IMG/VR virus record: IMGVR_UViG_3300043409_003130
Location: 1-64,000 of that record
From: a virus
Strand: one strand, 5' to 3'
Length of the DNA stretch: 64,000 nt
The translations under genes were made by a program, and so were the position numbers. The notes below the pieces were generated by a model. It searched no databases and was not told where the DNA came from. It was given only the letters and a program-made list of their open reading frames with translations. This document shows, piece after piece, positions 54,194 to 62,577 of the stretch; positions within the stretch are counted from its first letter, which is position 1; each line of letters opens with the position of its first letter.

Positions 54194-56551
54194 ATGAAAT
54201 TTATAACATCATCGACTGAATTTTTTGAACTTCATAATAATCCTAAATTAATTAAACTTAGGGAATCTATATTAGCAGTTCCTATTGAGAATTGGAAATA
54301 TATCAGTACTCTTAAATTTAAACAAGCTAAGGAAATTTCTAAACAAGAGGCCTGGGCCATAACTTCTCACCAAATATACCTATTAGAAAATTTTGATAGA
54401 ATTTCAGATATTAATAGAAATGAAAGCTTACTAACCAGATATGGATATAATTCAGTCTCTTTAACTCTAGAAGGAGCATATTTAGAAACGCTTGAATCAC
54501 TTGAATCTTTAAATGAAAGTTTGTTCTCTTCAGTTAAAGACTTTTTATCTATGATGACCGATGGCGGCACGCCAATGGGTGTATTACATTTTGTATTAGA
54601 TATTATTGGAATTATTCCAGGCTCATGGATTGGTTTTCCTAGTGATGTTATTGCAAACTTATTAAATGCACTAATTTATGCTTTTCAAGATAAACCAAGT
54701 TATATACTAGCTTTTTTGAATCTTGCATTTGCATTTTCTGGCCCAATTGGAGCGGGTTTTAAAACTTTATTTAAACCGTTTATGGTAGGCGGAGAAAAAT
54801 TAATTGCTTTAATATTTAAGGGTTCAAGTTCAGCAGCATTAAGGGCTGGAGTAATGGACTTTAAAGCTGGTGCACTTGCTATTGATAAAGGAGCGGCAGC
54901 CGGTATTATTCCAAAATTTGGAGACCTATTAAAAGGAGTTGGGACATTTATTATTACCACTGGCCTAAAGATAATTAAATCATTAATTTCAATTATATCT
55001 AGTGCAGTTAAATTTGTATCGGTCGGTATAATTGATTTAAAAAAACTATTACCAGTAACTAAATGGATTGATGAACTTGTTATTAAAGCAACCGCTGCTG
55101 GAAAAGCCTCAACTGAAGCTGGTGAACTTTTACTAAAACAAGATGCCCAATTAGTGGCTGGTGCTGAACGCACGGCCGCTGCTGGTTCAGCCTTATCCAA
55201 GGATGCAGCTCTTGCTTTAGGTAAAGATGCAACAGCTGCTGCCGAAATTGAAGCTAAAACATCAAAAGCCCTTGGTGATCTTGAAGGATTAAGTGCAAAG
55301 ATTGAAAATGATATTCTAAAATCTGCTGAGTATGAAGCATTTTTGCTAGCCAAGCCAGGCGAAGCAATTAAAGCACTGTATAAGAAATCTGCCACTACTG
55401 AAAAATTAATAGGCGGCGTTCTTAATACTAAATCAGCAAGTTCAATTGTAAATTTAATGAAAGAGACTAAAATATCTAGTGAACTTGTAAAAATGGGCTG
55501 GAAGCCAGGTGAAGCTGCTCTAGTTAAGGCAATCAAAACTGGAGACGCTGCTACTATTTCTAAATTATTTGGTCAAATGGCAGAAAATCCTAAAATTATG
55601 GAACAGATTCTGTTAAAGGAACCTCGGGTTGCAGCAACATTATCTATATTTAAAGAGGCACCTGAGGCCTTAATTGCTGGAACTAAAAACCTTAAGGCTA
55701 TTCAAAAAACTCTTACTAAATTAACTGGTGGCTTGGCATATCGTGGAATTACCCTAAAAGCCCTTATTGGATTTGTTTTAAAACAGTGTATGAAAGGCGA
55801 ATGTGCACAATCTATAATAAATGGAGGGCCTGATAAAATTTTATCAAATGTATCAGCCGCTGCATCTGGCGCAGCAACCTCTGCCTTAATGAGTTCAATG
55901 AATGAACTATTATCTAACGTTACAATAAATGAAGAATCTGATCCACTTTCTGAAATAAGTGCAGCTGATCTTGAAGAATTTAAAACCAATGACCCTGAGC
56001 AATATCAGATATTATCTAAGCAAATAGCTGATGCCAAATCGGCTAAGTCAAAGTTAATTAAAGAAACTAACGCTGACCCATGCCAATTGGAAAGTAACTT
56101 AGCTGAGGCTAAGACTGGTGTTGTGTTAAAGTGGCATCATGCATATCAAGAAGGAAAGGTTGTAACCAATTTAGTTACACCTGAGGATTGGGAACAATCC
56201 GGCCTAAATGAATATAGCAAATCATTTCTTACCCTAGTCGGAGAAGATTCTAATATTGATGCACAGCATCCAATATCTGCATCGGATCCTTATCATGTAG
56301 CATATTTATCAGAGATATTTGACCATAAATCTGGGTCAATATTAATTAATGAAACTGATAAGTCTAATTTAGATAAAACGCTTGAAGAATTGGTAGAGGA
56401 AGGATCATTAAATCCATCTAAAAAAGAAGAGGTTAAGAAAGAAACTCTTGATCATTGGAAAAATGGAACAGTACCAAAGTCATTTGGTCTTGATGATGTT
56501 AAGTTAGATGAATCTTTTTTTAAAATTGGAAAATTAATAACACGTAGATGA
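54194..56551 (+). CDS. Membrane-active virion or tail protein, pre-toxin-like
   Basis: A 785-residue protein. Residues 129-180 (GVLHFVLDIIGIIPGS, then DVIANLLNALIYAFQDK, and AFLNLAFAFSGPIGAGFKTL) resemble the hydrophobic PT-TG-type segment of polymorphic toxins and some phage virion proteins. Further hydrophobic stretches lie at about 195-285 (FIITTGLKIIKSLISIISSA). A long Ala/Lys-rich helical section follows (290-560), and a charged C-terminus. The N-terminus (MKFITSSTEFFELHNN) is only loosely similar to the capsid-targeting pattern of its neighbours. A role in membrane passage or in protecting ejected DNA is conceivable; function is inferred from character only. Confidence 0.5.
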   Translation: MKFITSSTEFFELHNNPKLIKLRESILAVPIENWKYISTLKFKQAKEISKQEAWAITSHQIYLLENFDRISDINRNESLLTRYGYNSVSLTLEGAYLETLESLESLNESLFSSVKDFLSMMTDGGTPMGVLHFVLDIIGIIPGSWIGFPSDVIANLLNALIYAFQDKPSYILAFLNLAFAFSGPIGAGFKTLFKPFMVGGEKLIALIFKGSSSAALRAGVMDFKAGALAIDKGAAAGIIPKFGDLLKGVGTFIITTGLKIIKSLISIISSAVKFVSVGIIDLKKLLPVTKWIDELVIKATAAGKASTEAGELLLKQDAQLVAGAERTAAAGSALSKDAALALGKDATAAAEIEAKTSKALGDLEGLSAKIENDILKSAEYEAFLLAKPGEAIKALYKKSATTEKLIGGVLNTKSASSIVNLMKETKISSELVKMGWKPGEAALVKAIKTGDAATISKLFGQMAENPKIMEQILLKEPRVAATLSIFKEAPEALIAGTKNLKAIQKTLTKLTGGLAYRGITLKALIGFVLKQCMKGECAQSIINGGPDKILSNVSAAASGAATSALMSSMNELLSNVTINEESDPLSEISAADLEEFKTNDPEQYQILSKQIADAKSAKSKLIKETNADPCQLESNLAEAKTGVVLKWHHAYQEGKVVTNLVTPEDWEQSGLNEYSKSFLTLVGEDSNIDAQHPISASDPYHVAYLSEIFDHKSGSILINETDKSNLDKTLEELVEEGSLNPSKKEEVKKETLDHWKNGTVPKSFGLDDVKLDESFFKIGKLITRR

Positions 56552-57276
56552 TAAGACCATTTGATGAGTTTCAAGTTCATGATATTTTCTCTAAAAAAAT
56601 TGCCTTAATTGGAGAAAACCATAATATTCCTGACCTATTTAATAGTGATGCAAAGATTAGCGTACAAATTACCCCAAATGAATATTCAACACATCAAGTA
56701 TTTAATAGATTAGCCGGCTCAGACTTAATTCCAGGATTTGTAGGAGACCGATTTAAGGCTATGAAATTAAGGACACCAATTTCAGTAATTTCTCCAAACT
56801 CTACTATTCAAACTTTTCCAACATTTAGACACCTGAATAGTGCAAATTTATTAAAGGGTTCAATTTATTTTAGTAAACCAAAAATTGATACTCAAATTCA
56901 GGTTGCTACATATGAAGGGCGTATAATTGGAGCTAGAGAAATAATTGACGGCAGGCCAATTCATTTAAATATCTCTCGATATCCTGAGATTCCAATATTA
57001 TCTCAAATTTCTGAAAACTTATATTCTAAATTATCATCGGAATTTTCTAGATTTAGAATAGGTTTTACTAAATCTGGTCCAATCCTATTGGCAATGGAAA
57101 ATTTTAAATTAAAAACACCTGAGCTTGTTGATTTATATTTCCAAGCATATGAATCTAAACTTGGAAAAATCCCAAACTGGTATAGACACCAAACCTCTAA
57201 ATCATTAGTTGAAAAATATTTAAGTGAGTATATTAATAGAGAGGAGATTTCCAAGAAGTGTCCTTATCTACTTTAA
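56548..57276 (+). CDS. Hypothetical protein, possibly degenerate ATP-grasp-like
   Basis: A 242-residue protein. Its order of strands (KKIALIGENHNI..., KGSIYFSKPKID, then FRIGFTKSGPILLAMENFKL) recalls an ATP-grasp core with a terminal E-x-N-like segment, but the lysines and metal ligands are not clearly present. The N-terminus MIRPFDEFQVHD has the M-[IK]-x-x-F-[ED]-x-F pattern shared by the Nudix gene and others. It overlaps the previous stop by 4 bases. Family call is weak. Confidence 0.35.
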   Translation: MIRPFDEFQVHDIFSKKIALIGENHNIPDLFNSDAKISVQITPNEYSTHQVFNRLAGSDLIPGFVGDRFKAMKLRTPISVISPNSTIQTFPTFRHLNSANLLKGSIYFSKPKIDTQIQVATYEGRIIGAREIIDGRPIHLNISRYPEIPILSQISENLYSKLSSEFSRFRIGFTKSGPILLAMENFKLKTPELVDLYFQAYESKLGKIPNWYRHQTSKSLVEKYLSEYINREEISKKCPYLL

Positions 57277-57285
57277 TAACTAACT

Positions 57286-57768
57286 ATGATTAATACATTT
57301 GAAAAGTTCGCTAATCGTGACTCTAAAAAAAAGAGAGACAGTGCAGGAATTGCAATAATTTACAATTCAAAAAATTCTAAACCTAAAATTTTATTGGTTC
57401 ATGCAACCAATGGTAGCTGGGCCAAGCCAGTTATGGGAATTCCCAAGGGTAAAATAGAGGATGGCGAATCTCCAGAAGATGCTGCAGTTAGGGAAACATA
57501 CGAGGAAATTGGCATACTGATTAAGCCTAATCAAGTAGAGCCACATACTGAAATAATTCAGGTATATTCTGGCAAAACGGTTATTAATAATATTCACTAT
57601 TTAATTTGTAATATCGATAGCCTATCTGAAATTGGCTTAACTGGTTTAACCGTGCCTAAATCACAATTACAAAGTGGCGAAATTGACTGGGCTGGGTTTA
57701 TTGATATTGAGCTAGCCTATTCTAAAATAGCAGCAGCTCAGCGAATAATTTTAGATAGATTTTCCTGA
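57286..57768 (+). CDS. Nudix hydrolase
   Basis: A 160-residue Nudix protein. The Nudix box is at 55-77: Gly55, Glu61, Arg69-Glu70, Glu73-Glu74 and Gly76 (GKIEDGESPEDAAVRETYEE plus IGI), so catalytic residues are intact; Thr71 takes a usually hydrophobic position. Flanking segments (LLVHATNGSWAKPVMGIPKG) fit the (di)nucleoside polyphosphate and RppH/MutT class. T4-like phages use Nudix proteins for RNA 5'-end or nucleotide turnover. The N-terminus (MINTFEKFANRD) resembles a T4 capsid-targeting peptide, which could make this a packaged enzyme; that is inference. It stops at TGA. Confidence 0.85.
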   Translation: MINTFEKFANRDSKKKRDSAGIAIIYNSKNSKPKILLVHATNGSWAKPVMGIPKGKIEDGESPEDAAVRETYEEIGILIKPNQVEPHTEIIQVYSGKTVINNIHYLICNIDSLSEIGLTGLTVPKSQLQSGEIDWAGFIDIELAYSKIAAAQRIILDRFS

Positions 57769-57820
57769 AACTTGCCTATTTTTTTTAGTAAGATAATCTA
57801 AATATTAAACTAAATAATTT

Positions 57821-58345
57821 ATGAAACAAACAAAAGACCTAATTACTGATTCACTAGTAATGGATGCGCCTGATACTGAAATAGTTGCAGGACCTGAGTC
57901 ATCTACCGAAACTACCACTGAGCCTGAGGCTAAAGAAATGTCAGAAGTTGACAAATTAATTAATAAGCGTACTGGCTATTGGGCTGTTAATTTAGACTTG
58001 GCTGATTTAAAATGGATTAAAAATGGCTGCAATAACAAATTTCCATTTACTGGTCCAAATGAGGCTTTTATGTTAATGAATTGCTACTTAGGATTTGCCT
58101 CTGCAATTGGAACGCTAGAGGCAGCAACGAATAGCGGAATTGATAACTCTACTGCAAATTTATCAGCATCTGCAATTGAAGCCTGTGCCTTAATTTTAAA
58201 TAGATATGATGGCTCTGGATTAGATACTGCTCAACGAGTATTTAGAATTGCAATTGCATTAAATAATGTAATTATGGAAATGAAATCATTAGATTCTCAA
58301 ATTGCAAAATTACGAGAAGCTGAAACCACTCCAGACTCTAATTAA
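57821..58345 (+). CDS. Hypothetical protein
   Basis: A 174-residue protein. Residues 1-40 are Thr/Glu/Pro-rich and disordered (STETTTEPEAKEMSEVDK). Residues 60-170 are helical with many Ala and Asn (AFMLMNCYLGFASAIGTLEA, ALILNRYDGSGLDTAQRVFR). It sits in its own small operon with the next gene and is preceded by AGTAAGATAATCTAAAT, a weak variant of the TATAAT-type word. No family recognised. Confidence 0.55.
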   Translation: MKQTKDLITDSLVMDAPDTEIVAGPESSTETTTEPEAKEMSEVDKLINKRTGYWAVNLDLADLKWIKNGCNNKFPFTGPNEAFMLMNCYLGFASAIGTLEAATNSGIDNSTANLSASAIEACALILNRYDGSGLDTAQRVFRIAIALNNVIMEMKSLDSQIAKLREAETTPDSN

Positions 58346-58548
58346 TGGGATATCATAAGCGATTATTAGATATTGATCTAATTAAATTAGCAGCAGCTTC
58401 ATCTAGCCATGAATTATTTGAAAAATACATGACTGCTGCAGATGCCTATTCATTTATGGATACTGAGTCCTCTATTCTTTGGGATAAATATTCAAATGGA
58501 AATGCTAAAAATAGACTAAAACTCTATAATACAATTAAACTAATGTAA
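58345..58548 (+). CDS. Small hypothetical protein
   Basis: 67 residues, basic and helical (KRLLDIDLIKLAAASSSHEL, RLKLYNTIKLM). It starts on the last base of the previous stop (TAATGG). A bidirectional terminator lies 20 bases after it. A DNA- or protein-binding function is possible; nothing specific is visible. Confidence 0.5.
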   Translation: MGYHKRLLDIDLIKLAAASSSHELFEKYMTAADAYSFMDTESSILWDKYSNGNAKNRLKLYNTIKLM

Positions 58549-58567
58549 AATCGTTTTATTTCAAATT

Positions 58568-58593
58568 AAAAAGCCGCATTAGCGGCTTTTTTT
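58568..58593. terminator. Bidirectional intrinsic terminator
   Basis: AAAAAGCCGC (58568-58577) and GCGGCTTTTT (58582-58591) pair with a 4-base loop. T-runs lie at both ends on the two strands, so it serves the plus gene ending at 58548 and the minus gene ending at 58579. The stop codon of the minus gene lies in the loop and stem. Confidence 0.85.
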
Positions 58594-59706
58594 GGTAAGA
58601 TCCTTTAATAGTCGTTTGGCATAGTCAACTGGCCTTTGAATTGCAGTTTTTCTAATATCAGGTAATATTTTAAATAAATTTCTTCCTGGAATTGAATTTA
58701 CCTCTAACATGTAGATTTCGCCACTTTGATCTATTAAAAAATCCAATCCAACTTCGCCAATCGGACCAGACTTTTTATCTAAAATATCAAATATTACCTG
58801 TGATGAATCTCTAATTGACTGGGCAATCGGGCCGTCTATGTCTTGGTTAAATATTGATTTTAAAATATTACTTAGGGTTTCTTTACTGCCGCCTTGATGT
58901 AAATTTGCTGTAATTTTACTGGGCTTAGCCAATCTAACTGCCATACCTGTTCGTATAGGTTTTTTAGCCTTATCTCGTTGATATATTACCCTAACGTCAA
59001 ATACTCCTCCGTTATATTGAGGTAGAGCAATACACTCCTGAATAATATAGGTTCGGCCATTAGACCTCATGCTTTTACGAACTTCATCAATACGGTCTAC
59101 TAAATTTAAGTCAGTTGCCGTGGTTGACTTATCTAAATATTTAATTAAATAGCCTGACTCTTTTTTAGCTACCTTAATTATACCTTTACCGCCGGATCCA
59201 AATCTAGGTTTAATAATTGCTTCTGGGTAATTACTCATAAACCTAATAAGATTAGATTTACTGTATTTTTGGGTATGCGGAATCTTTAATTTGCCAAGGT
59301 CTTCATTTATTAAGGTTTTGTGTGTTAAATATTTATCAAGTGAAACTTTTCTAAAATCTGGACTGTTTAGCGGAGTACACCCAAGATTTAATAAAAATCG
59401 GGTATTTGAAGTTTTACCGGTATTGGTTTTATTTTTAAAGCTTCTATCATAAAATACCGCAGGTAGTCCTCTAACTGATGAGGTCCAATCATCATTAACT
59501 AGGGTCCAGGCAGTACAGCCAGTTGAGGTAAAGTCAGTAAATACAAATGCATCAATCTCTGAGTCATTTGCATATTGAATTAATTCTTTAAAATAGCCGG
59601 TTTGTTCACCAAATTGAGAGTCCTCACCGGTGTCACCAAGTATCCCAAATGCCTGATCCTGTGCAGTTGAATCTAAATATTCTGCAAATTCAAAAAGATA
59701 CTTCAT
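58579..59706 (-). CDS. ATP-grasp ligase, YheC/YheD-like
   Basis: A 375-residue protein. Lys166 (IIKPRFGSGGKG) and GSGGKG (170-175) form the ATP-binding loop. The C-terminal block EVGLDFLIDQSGEIY, followed by MLEVNSIPG with the metal-binding E-x-N (about 334-337), completes the ATP-grasp core. The overall order fits the YheC/D type. ATP-grasp enzymes form amide or thioester bonds through an acyl phosphate. With the amidoligase at 9552 the phage has two ligases of this chemistry. The N-terminus (MKYLFEFAEYLD) resembles the capsid-targeting pattern of the neighbours. Substrate unknown. Confidence 0.75.
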   Translation of the reverse strand: MKYLFEFAEYLDSTAQDQAFGILGDTGEDSQFGEQTGYFKELIQYANDSEIDAFVFTDFTSTGCTAWTLVNDDWTSSVRGLPAVFYDRSFKNKTNTGKTSNTRFLLNLGCTPLNSPDFRKVSLDKYLTHKTLINEDLGKLKIPHTQKYSKSNLIRFMSNYPEAIIKPRFGSGGKGIIKVAKKESGYLIKYLDKSTTATDLNLVDRIDEVRKSMRSNGRTYIIQECIALPQYNGGVFDVRVIYQRDKAKKPIRTGMAVRLAKPSKITANLHQGGSKETLSNILKSIFNQDIDGPIAQSIRDSSQVIFDILDKKSGPIGEVGLDFLIDQSGEIYMLEVNSIPGRNLFKILPDIRKTAIQRPVDYAKRLLKDLTKKSR

Positions 59707-59712
59707 ATTAAT

Positions 59713-59720
59713 TTATTTAT
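59713..59720 (-). promoter_or_regulatory. T4-late-like promoter word ATAAATAA on the minus strand
   Basis: GAGATAAATAAATTAAT ends 6 bases before the ATG at 59706. It stands back to back with the plus-strand word at 59736 in a 90-base divergent gap. Confidence 0.5.
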
Positions 59721-59735
59721 CTCTACTGTGTTCTA

Positions 59736-59744
59736 TATAAATAA
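59736..59744 (+). promoter_or_regulatory. T4-late-like promoter word TATAAATAA
   Basis: TATAAATAACTA ends 52 bases before the ATG at 59797. The exact TATAAATAAC word matches 34145 and 44876. Confidence 0.55.
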
Positions 59745-59796
59745 CTATGTATAACTAAGATATTATTTAGTTAATTATAAAAAAGTAAATAAATTT

Positions 59797-60828
59797 ATGA
59801 TATTTAAATCATTTAATCAGTTTATAACCGAATCAAATTCAGCAAGTTTAGTACCGGTTAATGAAGGTATTTTTCAACAGGACGTAGTTTTTAAACTTAA
59901 AAAAAGAACAGCAGACGAAGACGGCGGTGAACGTGCTAAGCTTTCAATGATTGCAAAAGTTAATCCACCAAACGGTACTCCTGAACCTGCAGCAATAGAG
60001 TTAGTTAGACAAATGGCTCAAGATAAATTAGCAAATGATGCACTATTTAAAGTATCAACGGAAGGTAATATTGTATTTATTACAATAGATAAAAATAGAC
60101 AAAGATTTGTGATTAATGACCAGGCAATATTAATTGCCGTACTATCATTTAGAAATTCTGATAATTTTGATATGTCAAAGGCCGATAGTTTAAACTTAAA
60201 ACCGTTTATGATAGCCGGTGATATACAAATTTGGGAAGACAAAGATATGGCTGCCTTATCTAAATTAAATGTAACTAACCCCATTAAACAAGGGAAAAAT
60301 CAAGAGATTATTGATGATGAGCATAAAGAGAATAAAGAGAATAAGCAGACTGATCAAACTCCAATTAAGTTACCTACTGCTGATTCTGATGTATTGGCAT
60401 TTTTAAAAGAAAAGCTGTTAGGCGATGCTGGAAAAGTAGTTGAATCAGTTAATGGCACAGTTGCACTTGCTAAATCTGGAATAAAGAGTAGAGAAGTAAA
60501 ATTTGCCCAGTTAATATTATTAGCTCCTGAATTTAGTAAAGAATTACCTAATATAAAACTTGCAAGTACGCTAGGTTCAGCAGACGGATCCTACGGACCA
60601 AAAACAGCAGCGGCATATGGTCTTCTACTTGATGGTAAGTCAGATACTTCACGTAATTCGCTTGAAGTAGCCGACATTGAAAAACTTGCTCAATACTGTA
60701 CCTTAGTTAAATTAACCAAACCTAGATTACAACAAATATGGGATGCATCTGAGTTAAAAACTGGAGGTGAAGATAAATCCGATACCAGCGGTAAGGACGG
60801 GTCATTTACCTTTGTTAATAAACCTTAA
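59797..60828 (+). CDS. Putative capsid-targeted internal protein with a PG-binding-like motif
   Basis: A 343-residue protein. The N-terminus MIFKSFNQFITES matches the T4 internal-protein pattern, with I-T-E at 10-12 as a prohead-protease-like site ((L/I)-x-E). A middle stretch with charged repeats (HKENKENKQTDQ, about 175-190) is likely disordered. Residues about 263-275 (SADGSYGPKTAAAYG) resemble a peptidoglycan-binding repeat of the D-G-x-Y-G-P-x-T-A type. It is 24 bases before a second protein with a similar N-terminus. Role as virion-internal or ejected protein is inferred. Confidence 0.45.
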   Translation: MIFKSFNQFITESNSASLVPVNEGIFQQDVVFKLKKRTADEDGGERAKLSMIAKVNPPNGTPEPAAIELVRQMAQDKLANDALFKVSTEGNIVFITIDKNRQRFVINDQAILIAVLSFRNSDNFDMSKADSLNLKPFMIAGDIQIWEDKDMAALSKLNVTNPIKQGKNQEIIDDEHKENKENKQTDQTPIKLPTADSDVLAFLKEKLLGDAGKVVESVNGTVALAKSGIKSREVKFAQLILLAPEFSKELPNIKLASTLGSADGSYGPKTAAAYGLLLDGKSDTSRNSLEVADIEKLAQYCTLVKLTKPRLQQIWDASELKTGGEDKSDTSGKDGSFTFVNKP

Positions 60829-60849
60829 ATATTTAAAAAAATTCCAAAT

Positions 60850-62505
60850 ATGAAACATATAAATTTAACAAACTATGCAATTCTTACTGAGAATAAAAGT
60901 AGTGGATACTATTCAGTAACTGAAGCTGATATTGTTGCACCAAAGATTGCGGCAAAACCACTCTCAATTGATGCTGGAGACTCTGAAGAAATTAAGGCAA
61001 TAAAGGGTGTAATTATTAACAAGACTCCAGTTGAGGCATTTAATGCATTAACCGCAGGAGCTACTGCTTTAGCTGCTTCTACTTCTGTAAAATCAGTAGT
61101 TGATATTACAATTGATACTAAAACCTATAAGGTTGACTTAAATAAAATAGCTGATACAAAACCTTCTCAAATTTGGATTGACTATGACAGTGCAAGTCTA
61201 AAATTAATTGAAGGCTTAAATTTAGAATATATTACAAATTATATAAGGGAACAAACCGAGGGTATTGGAACAGCTGAGGAAGAACTTGCCTCAATGGCTG
61301 GTGCAATATACGCATATTGTAGAGAAAACGGTGGCAATACTAAAGCCGTAATGGCAGCAGTTGCAGACTACTATACTAAAAATAAAGGTCAAGAATTTTA
61401 TTCAATGTTAGATGATGACTTTGATGGTTCTCCTAAAGTATTAGTTGATGCCTTATTTGGAAAAACTGTTACTCAAGATCAAATTAATACTGCATTAATG
61501 GTGGATGCAGGTCAAAGTTTATTAGTTGATTTAACAATTATGTTAGGAACTTGGGGATTAACGGCCCTTAGTGCTGGCGCCGCTGCTCCAGCTGCGGCTG
61601 TTCAAACTGCTAGGGTTGGATCTACCTTAAAAAATATATTTACTTTTGGAAAATCCGCAAGGACAGCCAAAGCTTTAGAAACTGGAATTGTTGCAGCTGA
61701 AACTGCATTAACTGGAGCTAAGCTACTAACTGGTGCTAATAAACTAAGACAACTAGGCTCTGCAATTAGTCTAAGTGCCGAAGAGGTTAAATTAATACAG
61801 GGTGTTAAAAATGCATCTCAGATTAATAGGTTCCTAACTGCAACCAAAGGCGGTTCCATGAGTTTGAATGGACAAAAAATGGCAGCTGAACTTGCAGCAG
61901 ATTCTCCTGGTTTTTTTAAATCAATTAAGGAGCTATTTAAAATTTCTCCAGGTGTAGTAACCAAATTAGTTGCAGCAGTTGGTGGTCCTAAAACTGCTAC
62001 ATTAATCGCAACTGCGCCTGGAGCAATAGATACTATTCTTGATACCACTGCCTGGGTAACCAGTAATCCAGAAGATGAAAATGAAACTGGTTCAAGTACT
62101 GATATTAGCGAAGATGGTATTAATAAACTTGTAAATGCACTATATAATGAGGCTAAGAGCGGAACTTTTGGATATACAGATGGAGGCGCTGAACTTAAAA
62201 TTGCATTTTTAATGTTGAGTTTAACTCCACAAACATATGAGTTAGTAGATAAAGCCTGGACAATTTCATATGGCGATAAATACGGAAATTTATATGATTC
62301 ATGTGTTGCTGGAGAATTAGATTTTGATCTATTTGATTTAGTTAATGGCTATTTAGGTAGTTTTGGAAAAGGCGAACTTGCCGGACAGGTTGCAAAACTT
62401 AAAGCTAATATAGCTAAGCCAGCTAGCGCTGAACCAGTAAAACCAATAAAGGAGTCAATTACACAAGCTAGGCTAAAAACGTTTAATGATTTTTACAAAA
62501 AATAG
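60850..62505 (+). CDS. Annexin-like virion-internal protein
   Basis: A 551-residue protein. The N-terminus (MKHINLTNYAILTEN) has an L-T-E site at 12-14. Residues about 135-200 (TEGIGTAEEELASMAGAIYA to YYTKNKGQEFYSMLDDDFDG) have the G-x-G-T-x-E loop, a Y-x5-G segment and acidic residues of an annexin-type calcium/membrane repeat. A second weaker copy lies at about 425-500 (YGDKYGNLYDSCVAGELDFD). Between them is a hydrophobic Ala-rich segment (about 220-250) and a helical section. Annexin repeats bind membranes in a Ca-dependent way. The family call is a pattern judgement. Confidence 0.45.
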   Translation: MKHINLTNYAILTENKSSGYYSVTEADIVAPKIAAKPLSIDAGDSEEIKAIKGVIINKTPVEAFNALTAGATALAASTSVKSVVDITIDTKTYKVDLNKIADTKPSQIWIDYDSASLKLIEGLNLEYITNYIREQTEGIGTAEEELASMAGAIYAYCRENGGNTKAVMAAVADYYTKNKGQEFYSMLDDDFDGSPKVLVDALFGKTVTQDQINTALMVDAGQSLLVDLTIMLGTWGLTALSAGAAAPAAAVQTARVGSTLKNIFTFGKSARTAKALETGIVAAETALTGAKLLTGANKLRQLGSAISLSAEEVKLIQGVKNASQINRFLTATKGGSMSLNGQKMAAELAADSPGFFKSIKELFKISPGVVTKLVAAVGGPKTATLIATAPGAIDTILDTTAWVTSNPEDENETGSSTDISEDGINKLVNALYNEAKSGTFGYTDGGAELKIAFLMLSLTPQTYELVDKAWTISYGDKYGNLYDSCVAGELDFDLFDLVNGYLGSFGKGELAGQVAKLKANIAKPASAEPVKPIKESITQARLKTFNDFYKK

Positions 62506-62525
62506 TTTTACTTAAATAAATTTTT

Positions 62526-62554
62526 AAAAAAGCTGAAGAAATTCGGCTTTTTTT
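62526..62554 (+). terminator. Intrinsic terminator
   Basis: AAAAAAGCTGAA and TTCGGCTTTTTT form a 12-pair stem (one G-U pair) with a GAAA loop, and a T follows. It ends the operon of the internal-protein-like genes. The ligase promoter begins 8 bases later. Confidence 0.8.
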
Positions 62555-62562
62555 GTTTTATT

Positions 62563-62571
62563 TAGTATAAT
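62563..62571 (+). promoter_or_regulatory. TAGTATAAT promoter-like word before DNA ligase
   Basis: TTTAGTATAATAGTTTT ends 6 bases before the ATG at 62578. If TATAAT is a -10 box, the RNA starts at the ATG (leaderless). Confidence 0.5.
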
Positions 62572-62577
62572 AGTTTT

